Source: Volutella citrinella
Lineage: Eukaryota > Ascomycota > Sordariomycetes > Hypocreales > Nectriaceae
DNA length: 64,000 bases
Assembly (NCBI GenBank): GCA_034401135.1
Contig: JAWZSP010000008.1
Coordinates: forward strand, 3,286,001-3,350,000
Reading direction: 5' to 3'
This document shows positions 1-11,530 of this stretch, one piece after another. The first letter of the stretch is position 1, and each line of letters starts with the position of its first letter. The notes beneath the pieces are model-generated. The model worked only from the letters and a program-made list of their open reading frames with translations. It searched no databases and was not told where the DNA came from. A program made the position numbers and the translations under genes.

Positions 1-655
1 AGCAAGCGGTGTGGGCCGAGTTGGCGACTTGGCCGTTGGTGCAAGAGGTGCAAGGCCCTTTGCCGTCGCTGATCTGGTTGTCTGTGCATGGCGTGCAGCC
101 TCCGCCGCTGCTGGGCTGAGAGCCGGCACTGCAGCTTTGGATACAGGCATCCCTCCCCGGGCTGACCTGTCCTCCCTGGCAGGTTTGACATGACGCCGAG
201 CCCTCGGATGGGGCAAATGTTCCTGGTGGACAATTTGTACATACGTTGTCACCGGCATTGCTGTATGTGCCAGCGTCACATGGATGACAGTTGTTGTCGT
301 TGCCGAGATACTGGCCTGCCTGGCAAGTTATGACATGGATGCAGGCATCCCTAGTCGGACTGACCTGTCCGTCTTCACAGACTTGGCAGGAGGCAGAGCC
401 AGGGGAGGCATATGATCCTGACGCACAATTTGTACATACGTTGTCGCCTTCGTTGCTGTATGTGCCAGCGTCACATTCATAGCAATTATCATCGTTGCCG
501 AGATACTGGCCTGCCGTGCACGAGGTAGCTCGTTTGAATCGGTCTCTTGCTGGTCCACTCCATACTCGGCGCCCGTCTCCTCTTGGCTTGCTGGATAGAG
601 CTGCGGGCAGTGCAGAAGCGGAAATAAGGGGGAGGAGTAACGCGATGAGCATCAT
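1..655 (-). CDS. Secreted cysteine-repeat protein (GCC2/GCC3, ephrin-receptor-like), 3' end beyond the window
   Basis: The frame is open from an ATG at 655 (ATGATG) down to base 1, about 218 residues, and continues outside the window. It begins with a signal peptide (MMLIALLLPLISASALPA), then a basic linker with a KR site, then cysteine-rich modules. The unit with YLGND, NC, CDAGTYSN and GDNVCTNC occurs twice, with a DNA period of about 195 bp, and each copy is followed by a GSASCQ-C-GQVSP-RDACI block. Regular Cys spacing with Gly, Thr and Asn turns is typical of the GCC2/GCC3 (TNFR-like) modules found in fungal secreted or surface proteins. Function is unknown; adhesion or wall association is a guess. 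Frame and cysteine periodicity are certain; the family name is from memory. Confidence 0.8.
   Translation of the reverse strand, partial: MMLIALLLPLISASALPAALSSKPRGDGRRVWSGPARDRFKRATSCTAGQYLGNDDNCYECDAGTYSNEGDNVCTNCASGSYASPGSASCQVCEDGQVSPTRDACIHVITCQAGQYLGNDNNCHPCDAGTYSNAGDNVCTNCPPGTFAPSEGSASCQTCQGGQVSPGRDACIQSCSAGSQPSSGGGCTPCTDNQISDGKGPCTSCTNGQVANSAHTAC
230..490. repeat. Intragenic direct repeat of the Cys-rich module
   Basis: Two copies of a block reading, on the plus strand, acaatttgtacatacgttgt and then a ttgctgtatgtgccagcgtc core start near 229 and 425. They encode the duplicated CDAGTYSN/GDNVCTNC module of the secreted protein. The near-identical DNA points to a recent internal duplication. 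Confidence 0.7.
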
Positions 656-2214
656 GTTCGGCTTTATGCTTAAAAGCAGTCGCGCATTTACTGACGAGTC
701 AGTGATATAACAGTAAGATGGATTGACTGGGCCGTTTTTGCTCAAAAGGTAATAATAAACCTCCCAAGGTTTGCCAAGCTGTCTTGGCAGGACACTGGGC
801 TCACTTTATTATGTCTAGGGAGATGCTGCAGAGACACCAGAGACCCTTAGTGGTGGCGACATTTCCTTTGGTACGAGCTAGAGATGCAAAGCCTCAAGAC
901 AAGCTTTGCGGAACCCACGGTTAGATCTGATGGCTGCCGCTAGGTCCAGGACTCCGGGCCAGGCCAAAGGATCGGCGGTCATCAGCATCCTAATCAGTCT
1001 TATATTGTTTACTAATTTGGGCTAGGAACCCCTCGCGGCAAATCGTCTGCAAACATTGCCGAAATCGAGACCTGCACTTCCATTTATGCTCAGAGCCAGG
1101 CCTGCCGCGGCTCAAAATCAGCTCATTCTTGGGCGTCACGATGACAGTAATATGACATTGACTTGCTAGGAAGGGTTCTCAGGATCCAGCAAGACTATCA
1201 GCCGCATGTCGGGGTGGTATCATGAGGCAGTCAACCGGTGTCTGTTACTACTCCGTACAAATCAGCAATTAGGGCACAATACATGACGCAAAGGAACCTG
1301 AATCGACGGAGCCGGTGCATGGGAAGTGTCTACACGGCAGAGGTCTATTGAGATTAATCGATGCGATGCTCACGCCGGTTTCGTTTTCAGTCTTGCGGAG
1401 CCGTGCGTGCCGTGCGTGCCGTTGGATGTATTTAAACGCAGACCAGACGTCAGGGACAGGGTTTACGGTGTGGCGGGAACTCGGACTTTACCACGTTTTC
1501 TCGGCGCGAATGCTCCGGACGCCCAGCCCAGGCCTCTCGATTCGCCCCAGTCTTGGGCGCTCATCCAGAGTTAGCGTGTGTCGCTAGCCTCTCTCGGGAA
1601 ACCATGTCATCCACGACACGAAGTAAGCATCATCGCCAGCTAGATTTGGCGTCGGTACCAAGATGCGCTACCATCCGGTATCCGCCCACCGAACAATGAT
1701 CTGCAAGGGCGTCCTAATGGGTAAAAAGCCAAATTCTATAATCAGAGCTTCGCGTTCTAGACCTTGCAGCTATCAAAGACGGCCAAACCAGGGTACCAGC
1801 AGCATCTTGCCATGTCCATCTGAAATTGTTGCGGGCCAAGTGCATTAACAGCATCCGAAATTCTGCTAGCACTGTCCTGTTGAAAGGTCATGCATATATT
1901 GATACAACTGATGATCCTAATCTTGTGTGATGCTAGGTCTCGCTTGTGTGGGAGATACCAACCCTAGGGTAGGCTCCACTGAGCGACCAAGTAACGTGAC
2001 TTGGTTTGGCTGTCAAAATCTTGACGAACAGCTGTAAAGTGTTAGCTGGTCGGCGGTCGGCATCGTGTCAGGCCGATCTCCACTCTCGGCCCCGGTCTCC
2101 CAGACACTACGTCACCGCTCTATTGTCACACACAGCCTCACGGCTCCACAGATTTCCGTCACCCTGAATCTACAGTGCAATACTCAATCCATCGGATACC
2201 CCAAGGCCACAACA
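656..2214. other. Intergenic region, no gene seen
   Basis: About 1.5 kb between the divergent Cys-repeat protein and the Zn2Cys6 regulator. Only short ORFs without recognisable motifs or codon bias are present. An in-frame ATG at 2065 upstream of the regulator's chosen start could extend it by 50 residues, but that stretch looks like 5' leader. Confidence 0.5.
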
Positions 2215-3704
2215 ATGAAACGCAACGTCGGCCCCCTCGACAAGCGCAAGACACTGACCCGCTGTCAATCATGCGCTAGGAGACGCATCAAGGTGCGCGA
2301 CCCTTGCAGCCCATCAATCTAGCCCAAGCTCAAACGATATAGTGTGAGGGCGGCTCTCCTTGTGCGTACTGTACTCGTACGAAAAAAATATGCCAGCCCC
2401 AGAGTGTGTCGGCGAGCAACGTCCAATTCGTCAGCTTCACACCATCCAAACGCACGCAAGTAGCCAAGCTCCATCGCCAAGTGTCCGACGCTACCGTGTG
2501 CTACCTGGATTACTTTGGTTTGTTCATGCAACGCTGCGAATTCACAAGAGACTTTACAGACTTGGGCCCTGATCTTCTGCCCCTGATCCACACCTGCTCG
2601 CCGCTCCGGGAAGTGACAGCAGCCATTGGGGCGCTGGAGGCCAGCAGAAGGGCATTCGTAGGCGTATCCGAGGGTCAGATACAGCCGTATCATGCTGCAT
2701 TTGGGTCATATGGTAGGGCAATCTTGGCGCTCCAGGACCAGCTGCAGTCAGTGGATGCGTCGCGCTCCGAGGGCGTTCTCTGGTGCACATTCCTTCTCGC
2801 GCTCTTTGAGGTATGAATTGCAGCCATCACGAAACTACACTGGCTCATACTCTGCACAGTTAATGTCCGAGGCATCCGGAGACCAGTGGGTCAAGCATAT
2901 GCTGTATGGCACATCGAGGATATTCCAGTCTGCCGGATCTATGAGCCAGTTTGGCCAGCTGAGCATACGACTCTTTGAGGCGTTTCGTTTGCTGGAAGCC
3001 AACAGAGCTATTCTCTATGGCGAAGACACCTTTCTGTCGGGCGGAGACTGGCTGAAACAACAGGAGAGCACCATCCCGGATGACCCGATGGGCACAATAT
3101 TTGATCTCGTCATACAAATATCTTCTTTCAACAAAAGGTACGCGTTAAAGGTAAAGCAATCATCATGAGCTGACGCAAGGGTAGTTTCCTTGATCAGATT
3201 GAGGCCATTCCGGCAGACCAACGCCAAGGTCATGCCACCACCCACACCCTCGCGAGAGAGGGCATTTACTTCCAGCAACAGCTTCAGAGCTGGTATGAAG
3301 CCATCAACCCCATGGCCGGGTGTTTAGACGCATACAAGATGCTAGCGATGGCCAACTACCATGCTCTCCTGTTATTTCTGTGTAGAAACTACACTTTCTA
3401 CTCATGCTGGGAGGGGGAGAATATCCCGACCCTCACCAAAGACGAGGTTCGCAAACACACTGCATCCATCGTGGCGCTATCGGGCGAGATTCTTGAGATG
3501 CCAAATATTCCTGGCATCTTGCTCCTCTTTCCGCTAAGAATGGCTGGGGTGAATGCAACGGAAGTCTCACAAGGGCAAGGTATTTTAAGGTTGCTGGCAC
3601 GAATATCGCACAGTGGATTTATAGTCTCGGAGAGAATAAAAGTTGATCTGCAAGAATGGTGGAGATATCAAGCAGACAAGAAGGATAGATTGATTGAATT
3701 ATGA
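2215..3704 (+). CDS. Zn2Cys6 (zinc binuclear cluster) transcription factor, 447 aa
   Basis: Exons are 2215-2292, 2343-2810, 2860-3137 and 3185-3704; all junctions are GT...AG and phases close on a TGA stop. The first intron splits the DNA-binding cluster. After splicing, the N-terminus reads C-QSC-ARRRIK-C-EGGSPC-AYC-TRTKKIC, which is CX2CX6CX6CX2CX6C, the canonical Gal4-type cluster (residues about 17-43). The remaining 400 residues are helical and resemble the short fungal regulatory region seen in Zn2Cys6 proteins without a full fungal_trans domain. It presumably acts in the nucleus as a sequence-specific regulator. The target is unknown; the convergent neighbour is a secreted protein and no metabolic cluster surrounds it. 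Confidence 0.85.
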
Positions 3705-3778
3705 TGGTACCACGAGAGGGGGAAACCGGAGATCAGGCAGTGGCAGACGCCAATGGTAATTGACATGAGCACCCTGGC

Positions 3779-4505
3779 TTATTTGGCCTGAATGTTGAAG
3801 AATTCGGTAATGACTCGAGTCCTCTCCGTGGGCGCAAAGTAGTCGTAGCCAACGACGACGCCGCAGTTGTCGACATACACCGTAACTGGGATCAAGCCTT
3901 GATACATGATACTCCACTAGCTTCAACATTAGATTGTGCGTGACGCATAAATCAAGATTAGATGTGCTTACGGCTGCAACGGGCTTTTGAACGAAGTTCC
4001 TCCGGACTAGTCCCTGAAAGACTCCCCCAGACTGCACCAGGGTGTCCTTTTGGAAGATGGGAAAATTCGAGTTGACGTATCCTCTCCAAACGTCGACCTT
4101 GTCGGTAGTGGGATCGTAGCTCTTCAAAGTGTTGTCGACTAGGCCCTCCTTGGTGACGTTGGCGTAGTCAAAGTTGGACGCAGAAACCTGGTCATCGTAG
4201 GCCTGGTTGACGCGGACATAGCCCTTGGTGGGCGAGTTGTCGATGTGGCCGGTCGTAATGTGCGACAGGTTCTCGCTCCTGAATGACAGTTAGAGACGGT
4301 CGCTTGACGTGAGTGTTCGTGGAGAGGTGTACCACTTATGCTGCACGAAATGGGTGGTGAATTCGGGCTTTACCGTGGGCGGCCTTGGTTGCTGGAAGCC
4401 TGATGAGAATTCGACGAGTGAGGCTGGGAATGGAGGGCATTTTGTGTCTGATGCGGCTGCAGCGACGGCCAAGACGAGAGTGGCAAGCGAGATGTTGGCG
4501 AGCAT
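3779..4505 (-). CDS. Small secreted protein of unknown family, 205 aa
   Basis: Exons are 4505-4333, 4278-3972 and 3916-3779 (TAA). Introns of 54 and 55 nt have good GT...AG ends and phases 2 and 0. The product starts with a strong signal peptide (MLANISLATLVLAVAAAASDTK). The mature part is rich in aromatic and Asn residues and has an acidic GHIDNSPTKGYVRVNQAYDD stretch; only two cysteines are visible, one near the N-terminus and one in VYVDNCGVVVGYDYF. I do not recognise a domain. The pattern of beta-strand-like segments suggests an extracellular lipocalin-like or host-interaction protein, but this is inference. A TATAAA box lies about 100 bp upstream of the ATG. Confidence 0.75.
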
Positions 4506-4603
4506 GTTGGATGCAGTGAGAGGATGGTTGTGATTGTAGTGATGGTGTGCGAGGTGGGATTGATGTGTGTGCCAGATTCAATCATCCTCAAGACATCTGC
4601 AGT

Positions 4604-4610
4604 CTTTATA
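4604..4610 (-). promoter_or_regulatory. TATA box of the 205-aa secreted protein gene
   Basis: TATAAAG on the minus strand, about 100 bp upstream of the ATG at 4505. The position is right for a core promoter; there is no other evidence. Confidence 0.4.
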
Positions 4611-4983
4611 CTCGAATCTGATCAGTGGATTTCCTTCGGCGCTTCATCCTCTCTTCTCCAGTGCGTTTGATAGATGCCGTATTGGGACATGGTATGTCCA
4701 CTGCGTTTGATGGCTACCCGATCAGTCCATGGCCGCCTTGCTCTAATGACGTGGTACGGACAGTGCACCTTTTAGCGTATGGCCGCGGAGACATTAGCGG
4801 CGTTCAATTGACTCCCAGTTTGGTAAATAGTGGACGCCACACCTAAGGCTGCTAACACCACGCCGCGTCAGCACCCAGGTGAGAGGACGACACACGATGC
4901 TAATTCTAATTGCTGGCCGTCATTAGCAGATGAATGATGGCAGCCTGGAAATACAAAATCGAGCAGCTATACGACCGTGACCT

Positions 4984-7900
4984 CTAGTCCCCACCACCGC
5001 CGCAGCCTCCACCACATCCCCCGCCACATCCTCCTCCTCCTCCTCCGCACCCACCTCCACCGCCACCACTATCGCCACCGGAATCATAAGAACTCCCGCC
5101 AACCGCATGGCCCTGCGCGGTGCGCGTCGCCGGAACATTGGCGCACGCCGGTCCACCGCACTGGCTATTCCCGCAGCCCGTCCCACAAACAGGATTATTA
5201 ACGCTGCGCTGCTGCTCCTCGACAAAGCCGGCATTGGCAAAGAGCAGCGCCTGGTTCGGAGCGTTTATCCGCTGCAGGGCGTCTTCCCGCCTGTTATAGT
5301 CATACGACGACGCCGCTGCCCCCTCGTAATCGCTCTTGGCGTCCCTATCTCTTGGGTCCGGGCCCTGGAACCGACGCAGCCATGTCTCGCGCGGCACGTC
5401 CGGCAGCCCCATGCGCCTCTGGCGACGCTCCTCGTAGTCCTTGACCCTGGAGTAGTGCGGGAACAGCGCCCACGGGGCGACAAAGTACTCGTACGTGATG
5501 CCCCGCTGGGAGACTCCCGGCCGAAAGGCGCTGGCCTCAAAGTAGTGGCTGTAGGGCTGCGCGCGGTGGATGCCCCCCAGCTTGACGCGCGTGGGCCACT
5601 CGACGCCCTCGTCCTTGTGCAGCCAGGTCGTAGCCTTCTGGAAGGACAGGTTGGATGCCATGCCGGATGCTACGAGGTGGAGGGCGTGGGTTGCGGACAG
5701 CACCGTGAGCCTGTTCTTGATCCAAGTCTCGGCGTCTAGGGCAATGGGCTCGCTGACCATCTGCTTCGCGTTGTATAGATGTCGATCGCGGACCAAATGA
5801 AGTGATGAGATGGACCATGAGTCGAATGGGAAAGCCCACAGATGCTTGGACAGGTTGCAGGTGCCGCACTTGGACGGATATCTCCCGTACGCCTCGGTGC
5901 AGTCCCACGGGAACAGCCCCTGGTTTGCGTAGAGCGGTCCGGCGAGAGCGCTCCAGTCGTACCAATACTGCTGGAGGGAATCGATCATGTCGGAGCCGTC
6001 GTCGAATCCGAAATGGAGCCGCTGCATAAACTCCTCGGCCAATCCAGGCGGGACATCATACTTGGTCCTGACGTCGCGTTGTGTGTATCCCTGCCGCGGA
6101 CAAACGAAGCTCATGACGTAGAGCGGACCAGAGTCGCTCGCGTTCCATGTATCAGGGCCGCGGACAAGTGGTAGAAACAGAGCTTCGCTGATGAGCGAGT
6201 CGCAGAATATCTGGCAGTTGTTCTTGGGGCTCCACGCGAGCTTGGTCCCTGGATCCAGTAGCTGTTGCGCGATTGCTCCTAGGTAAACCGTCACACGGCT
6301 TTCCAACAGCGGCTTTAGCAGCTCCAAGACGGGGTCAAGGAGCGAGGGATCTAGCCGGGAGCCATCGGCCGCAGTCAGCTGTTTGCTGGCTTGAAGCAAC
6401 AGCTGGACGACCTCGAGCTCCGTCTTTCGGTCGAGGATGCCGCTGCCGCTGAAGCATGCACCGACTACCTGCTTCAGCACGGCCTTGTATCTCTTGGGGC
6501 TGCTGGGCTTCCAGGCCTGCTTCCAGATCTGCCGGGTGGAATCTCCGTCGACTGCGAGACACCGCCCTGGCATGGACTGGAGGGTGAATCGGTCGTGAAA
6601 GACTGGCATCTCGCGTGTACTAACAACAGCCCCGTTCTTTGAGCTTTGTAGTCGATACATGTCAGCATGCCGCGGAGATGGCATCTAAGAAAAACTCACC
6701 CTGCGACCCCATTCTCAATGACCAAGGGCCCGACTCGCAGCGCCATGTGAACGTTTCCAAAAGGGTTATCCCTCGCAAAGTCCCTCAAAAAGTGAGGCAC
6801 ATCTTCATCATCCTGCGCCGGCAGCCGTGTTGCTTGCTGCACGATGGAGCTAAAGCGTCCTCCGCGTCCAGCACCTTCAACTTTGCCCTGTTGCAGGAGA
6901 GCATCGTCGCCAGCAAACGGCGCACCGCCCTTTTCATCTTTGCGCATCATGCTGCGGATCCGCGATGCCAGCTTTCCTGATGATGTGGCCTTTGCTGCGG
7001 CTTGCAGTCCGTCGTACTTGGCTTGGCCAACCGAGTTGGCGATATAAAGGAGGTGGCACCATCGAGGACCGCTGCTGTGGTGGGTGATGTTGCTCTTACT
7101 AAGAGGCAAGTTGCCCATGACCCAGGCATTGCATGTGCATGCTCTTTTGGCGTCTACTTGGCTCAGTAGGTCGATGAACTCGGGTATGCGAGAATTCTTG
7201 TACGTCTTGGTGTAGCCGTCGTCTCCGTAGTGGTGCAGCCAGTAGCAGTTCTCGCAGATGATTTTCCACTCATCCTTGGCGCAAAACATGCTCGAGGTGA
7301 TGAGGGCTTTGCAGCTCGGTTGCATGCAACGCAAGGGCTGGAACTTGGGTAGCCCGTCACGAGCGTTGACGGTCATGGACACTGTCATGTTAGATACCAG
7401 GATGAGTCTGGATGAAAGTAGTCGAATGCTTACACTGAGGTATCGCCGGTCTCTTCTCATTAGCGGCTGGCGGCCGGTGCTCGATGATTTTTTCAATGTC
7501 TAGGAACCCTAGTAATGTGTCAACTAGACAAACTCTGGTCGTTGAGCTCGAGAGCATACCTGCTGCTTGAAGTAGCATCCACGCCTTTTGTTCGATTCCT
7601 TGGAGTTTGGGGATTTCTATTCATTTAGCAACAACCGGGAGGTGTCTATATAGAAGCCACCTACTAGATATAGATTCTCTCACTCCAGCCTGAAGCTTGG
7701 TTCTTTTGATTTCAGCTTTTCGGTCGAGGATGACGTCGACGATGGCGGTCGCGGTCGTGCTCTGTTTGCCCCATGTATCCTTTGGCTCTCCTGGCAATTG
7801 TAAGCGTCGTTGTTCGCTTGAGCACATACAAATAGATACCTTACGCACGGTACTTAGTTGCATACTGCCTGTCGTCCTTGCTAACCTGCCCCAGAAAGGT

Positions 7901-8146
7901 GTCGAAGCCGTGAGCCGCACCATCCGATTCTATCTCAAACTCGGCATTCTCTGGCCGCTGCCACGCCGCGAGAGTTCGCGCAATGTTCTCGAGCTCTGCC
8001 TTCACTCCATCCCAGTACAGACTCTGGAGCTCTTTGAGGAGATGGGTCTCGCCAGGCCCGATCAATTGCCATGGTTGACCGGGTGCCAGGGCTGGCGAGA
8101 TGGAGGGAGGCTCAACGGTGGACGGAGTCTTTCTGTGAAACGGCAT
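4984..8146 (-). CDS. Uncharacterised fungal protein with Cys cluster and Gly/Cys-rich C-terminal tail, 965 aa
   Basis: My model has six exons: 8146-7849, 7790-7665, 7616-7560, 7508-7434, 7381-6700 and 6643-4984. Phases close exactly to 966 codons. The two large 3' exons are firm; the small 5' exons were chosen because their joined frame is continuous (for example KLQGIEQKAWMLLQAA joined to GFLDIEKIIEHRPP) and are less certain. Residues about 190-270 hold a cysteine cluster (CMQPSCKAL, FCAKDEW, ICENCYWLHHYG, ACTCNAW) that may bind zinc. A conserved-looking block, FGNVHMALRVGPLVIENGV, follows. The last 30 residues are almost only Gly and Cys. I do not recognise an enzyme family. It is divergent from a GRDP-like gene with 483 bp between starts, so co-expression is possible. 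No signal peptide. Confidence 0.7.
4987..5075 (-). repeat. Low-complexity Gly/Cys codon run
   Basis: Plus-strand cca/cct/cac triplets encode, on the minus strand, a tail of Gly with Cys every third to seventh position in the 965-aa protein. This is simple-sequence DNA that is likely to vary in length between strains. The His/Pro-rich plus-strand reading is an antisense shadow. Confidence 0.7.
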
Positions 8147-8629
8147 GGCGGGATGGCTTCGGGCACGACAGATCGGCCTTAAAGATGGGAGCAGCGTCTG
8201 CAAATGCCTCCTATTAATTTGGTTCTCTGTGATCACGGATAGCAGGCAGGCAGCCGAACACGACCGGGTAAATCGCTGTTGGCCCCACGGCGGAAATAAC
8301 TCAGCCTCACTCCACTCAACCCCCTCCCTCGCTTTCACCGCCGGCAGTGAGGCGCAGCAAACGACCAACTGATCAAGTTGCCCGGCATAAGAGACGGAGA
8401 GAGGGGCAGGCAGACACGCAGCCTATCTCTCGTGTGGGCCCTTGGGCTGCGCCCCTCTGATCTGCGCTCGAACTTCAAATGTGTCGGAACATGAAGTGAG
8501 GCGTTTCTAGACCCAAGACTCCATATCCCCAACGCAACATTGAACGCATAATCTATCTTGTTGCACACCACAAGAGAAATCACACAACACTTATAGAGCT
8601 GTTGACCAAGCCTGCTGGCGCCGCACAGC
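8147..8629. promoter_or_regulatory. Shared divergent promoter region
   Basis: 483 bp separate the start codons of the 965-aa protein (minus) and the GRDP-like protein (plus). No coding signal is seen. It must hold both promoters, but I could not pick out a clear TATA or paired upstream element. Confidence 0.45.
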
Positions 8630-10233
8630 ATGTCGTACTACGACGTTCAGCATCAAAGCGCCCTGCACTCTACCCGCAAAGTAGACCTTATCCGGGCACC
8701 AAGACTCATCGAACAAGCCGACAAGCTAATGACGACACCACCTCCCGCCCAGATCCCAGACCCAGCCATTTTTGAGCCTCTCCGTCAGCCGCGGTCGCGG
8801 ACCACTGCTGCCAACGCCGCAGTCAAGAGTCCTCTTGCTCAAGCACCAGCCTTTCCCACCAGGCAGGAGTGCGCCGTGCACCTGGAGCTGCTCGAGGTCT
8901 TTTACTATCTAAAGCAGCGGGTGCTAGACTCTGACGCCGTTGACAACGCCCTGGGGACCGCGTACCATCCCCAAGTCGTCTTTAGGCGCACCCGCGACAC
9001 CCATGACTTGCAGTACAAGTACAAAGAAACGAAGCTCAAGGACGCGACCTGGGTGCAGAGACAAGGCGAGAAATGGCCACGGTTTCTTAAGCTTGCGGCA
9101 GCTAGATTTGTCATCTGGGCGAGCAAGATCAATGGCGTCCTAAAGTCAAGGGCTCATCTGGGCACTCAAGACCTTGGAGACCTGCCTCCGCTAGGTGAGC
9201 GGATCAATGGAGCTGTTGGACAGGGCAAATGACTGATTGCAGACAGATGTACTGATGGTGTGGCACGCTCTTCTTCTCAATCCAAGCGACTTCCAGCTCT
9301 ACTGCGGAAAACACTCTCTGGGATATCTCCCAGGACTAGTTTTTCCGTGGTCTCAGATTGTAGGTCAAGTATCACCAGCCAGGGAGTATAGCTAATCAAG
9401 AATAGCACGACACGATAGAAGGTCGATCTTATACATATGACTTGCCTCACAGCACCCGCCTCTGGCTGCAAGGCGTCAAACTTGAACCAGATCTTCTCTC
9501 CAGCCTGGAAAATGCCAGTTCAACCCCACTGGGTGACTTGATTGCTGAAATACTTGGCACGACGACAAAAAACACCTGGACAAGCCGCATCGAGGCTCAC
9601 AACGACACCTCAACGCTGAAGCAGGGTCTGCCCGAGATTACCGCGCTGCTAAATGACCAGCTCCCGGAAATTACCAAACTCATCAACAACGTAGAGCGGC
9701 AGGCGGCCTTTGTGGGAAAGATGCACGGCCACATGTGGATCAGCAGCCCTGCCGTCGCCGGAACCCTGGAGCGCGCCGTGGCCCGCTACGACCGGTTCGT
9801 GCAGCTCTTTGCGCTGTGCCCGGTGAAGACGCTGGTTCCGACGCTAGATATTGACCTGGCGTGGCACACGCACCAGCTGTCTGCAAGCGTGTACCGCGAG
9901 TCCATGGAGCAGCGGGCGGGACGCTTCATCAACCACGACGACAAGATTTCTCAGACGAAGCTCGACACCGGCTCCAACGACACCGAGGAGCTCTTCCGCA
10001 TGCACTTCGGCGAGCCGTACCACATCTGCTTGTGTTGGGAGTGCGAAGCGGTCCTGTCGGCACTGGAGGTGGATGATGAGGAGAGCACGGAGACGTTGGC
10101 GAGGGAGCTGGTGCGAAGGGTTGAGCATTATCGGGCTGTTGAGGTGATGAGGCGGGAGGGTATGAAGAGTGCGAATGGGAGTGTAGGTGCAAGTGAGCCG
10201 GGTGTGACCGGGTTTGCAAATAAACCGCAATGA
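8630..10233 (+). CDS. GRDP/DUF1399-like protein, 501 aa
   Basis: Exons are 8630-9194, 9247-9359 and 9406-10233; the introns (52 and 46 nt) are needed to restore the family motifs. After splicing, the junctions read LPPLDVLMVWHALLLNPSDF and LVFPWSQIHDTIEG, and the second half contains LDIDLAWHTHQLS. These WH and HTHQL signatures, together with the FRMHFGEPY-type end, are those of the glycine-rich-domain-containing (GRDP, formerly DUF1399) family of plants and fungi. It lacks the Gly-rich tail that some family members carry. No signal peptide or membrane segment, so probably cytoplasmic. The biochemical role of the family in fungi is not established. It is divergent from the 965-aa gene. Confidence 0.8.
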
Positions 10234-10481
10234 AGCAGATATATAGCAAGCTTCTGACTACCAATCTTTCCATGGGTTGTCAACAAATTCCAGCAGCTGC
10301 ACTGCTGAATATCGCACATTCCTATAGCCCCTTACAAGTGTGTACGCTAGTCACGTATTTATTCATTGCATTTAGTACTATATAGTCTTTGAGCTTGTAT
10401 ACTAAGCCCCCTACATCAGGACGTCTACTTTTCCGCTGCGTGCTTCCAGCAGTTGCCCGATAGTCAACTTGTCGACCACCA

Positions 10482-11077
10482 CTAGATAAAGGTAACATCC
10501 CAGTGATTGCCCTCGTCCTAGTAACACGAGTTAGTTAATATTCTGCATCAAGACGACTGGGTACGTACGCAATAGACATTGCCCGAGGCGGCCCTCCACT
10601 GCGGGTAGTTGCCGCGGTTCGCAATTCTCGTAAACGTGTTCATGATGTAGTTATTGAGAGTAGGGTTCTTCCTGAAATCGAGCTTGTATCCATTATCTGT
10701 ACGCAATTAGCCTGTGCCTCCCTCAAGGTTCAAAAAGCCAGGCGACCAACAGTGGCTTTGCGGTCCCGAAGCGTGGCCGACCTCGGTGCCGCCCGTGATG
10801 GTGAGCTCGCAGTTGCACGCCCTCTTGAGGGTGACGGCGCCGCTGACCGAGTTGGCGTTGACCTGGTCGTACGAGGTGCACGTGCGGACGCTGCGAGTGG
10901 TGCAGCGGCCCGAGGAAGACGACGAGATGCCGGCTGCGCTGAGGCGGGATTCGGCCTCGGCCTGGGTGAGCTTGGTCTGCGCGCTGGCAGTGCCGACGGC
11001 GAGGCAGAAGAGGATGGACGACAGCTGGACCCGAGTTAGCGGCTGGGTGACGAGTGATGAAGAAGACGGACCTTCAT
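10482..11077 (-). CDS. Small secreted M15-like (DD-peptidase fold) metallopeptidase, 147 aa
   Basis: Exons are 11077-11072, 11024-10751, 10696-10569 and 10517-10482 (TAG). The first exon codes only Met-Lys; reading through it hits a stop, and the 47-nt intron has a CTAAC branch site. Splicing gives the signal peptide MKLSSILFCLAVGTASA. The mature domain shows TGGTEVGHASG, then S-H-Y-NGYKLD (H-x6-D), and ends with EGNHWD. H-x6-D plus E-x2-H-W-D match the zinc-ligand and catalytic layout of the M15 / hedgehog-DD-peptidase fold; fungal homologues are short secreted proteins of unknown substrate. Four to six cysteines may form disulfides. Substrate, for example bacterial peptidoglycan, is inference. 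Confidence 0.75.
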
Positions 11078-11160
11078 GATGAATGTAATGAAACCTGCTG
11101 TGCTAACGTGCTAGGAAGACAATGGTTAATTACCTCTTGAACGATTGAGCTTCCTGGGTG

Positions 11161-11167
11161 TTATATA
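11161..11167 (-). promoter_or_regulatory. TATA box of the M15-like gene
   Basis: TATATAA on the minus strand, about 85 bp upstream of the ATG at 11077. Confidence 0.4.
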
Positions 11168-11506
11168 GCCGTCGCTTCGATTCCTCCTGGGATGCAGATG
11201 ACGTACATTGGTCCAGCAGTCCATCGGTAGGGCGGAATTAGGTCCGTGGGAACTTATGGGGCGGCGGCGAGACATTTTGCGCTAAAGGAGCCGTGATCAG
11301 CGCCGAAGCTGCGGCTGAAACGAAAGCAGGGCAGCACGTTTCACGCAGATAGATTCTAGATTGGTCGTCCCCGGCTCGGCCCTTGGGGAAGGCAAGGGTC
11401 CCGGTGCGGATCGTCGGCTAATGACCAGGAATCGTCACCGATGTGCGCATGTCGCCAGCCTGCCAAGCAGCTTTGTGTGGAGTTGAACCCTTCAAGAGTT
11501 GAGGGC

Positions 11507-11530
11507 AGATTGGCAGATTGGCAGATTGGC
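11507..11530. repeat. Tandem octamer (agattggc)x3
   Basis: Three head-to-tail copies of an 8-bp unit. Each unit contains ATTGG, the complement of a CCAAT box, but it lies downstream of both flanking minus-strand start sites except the M15-like gene, from which it is about 430 bp upstream. Confidence 0.6.

Noticed and set aside
4977..5201. His/Pro-rich plus-strand ORF
   Set aside because: Antisense of the Gly/Cys tail codons.
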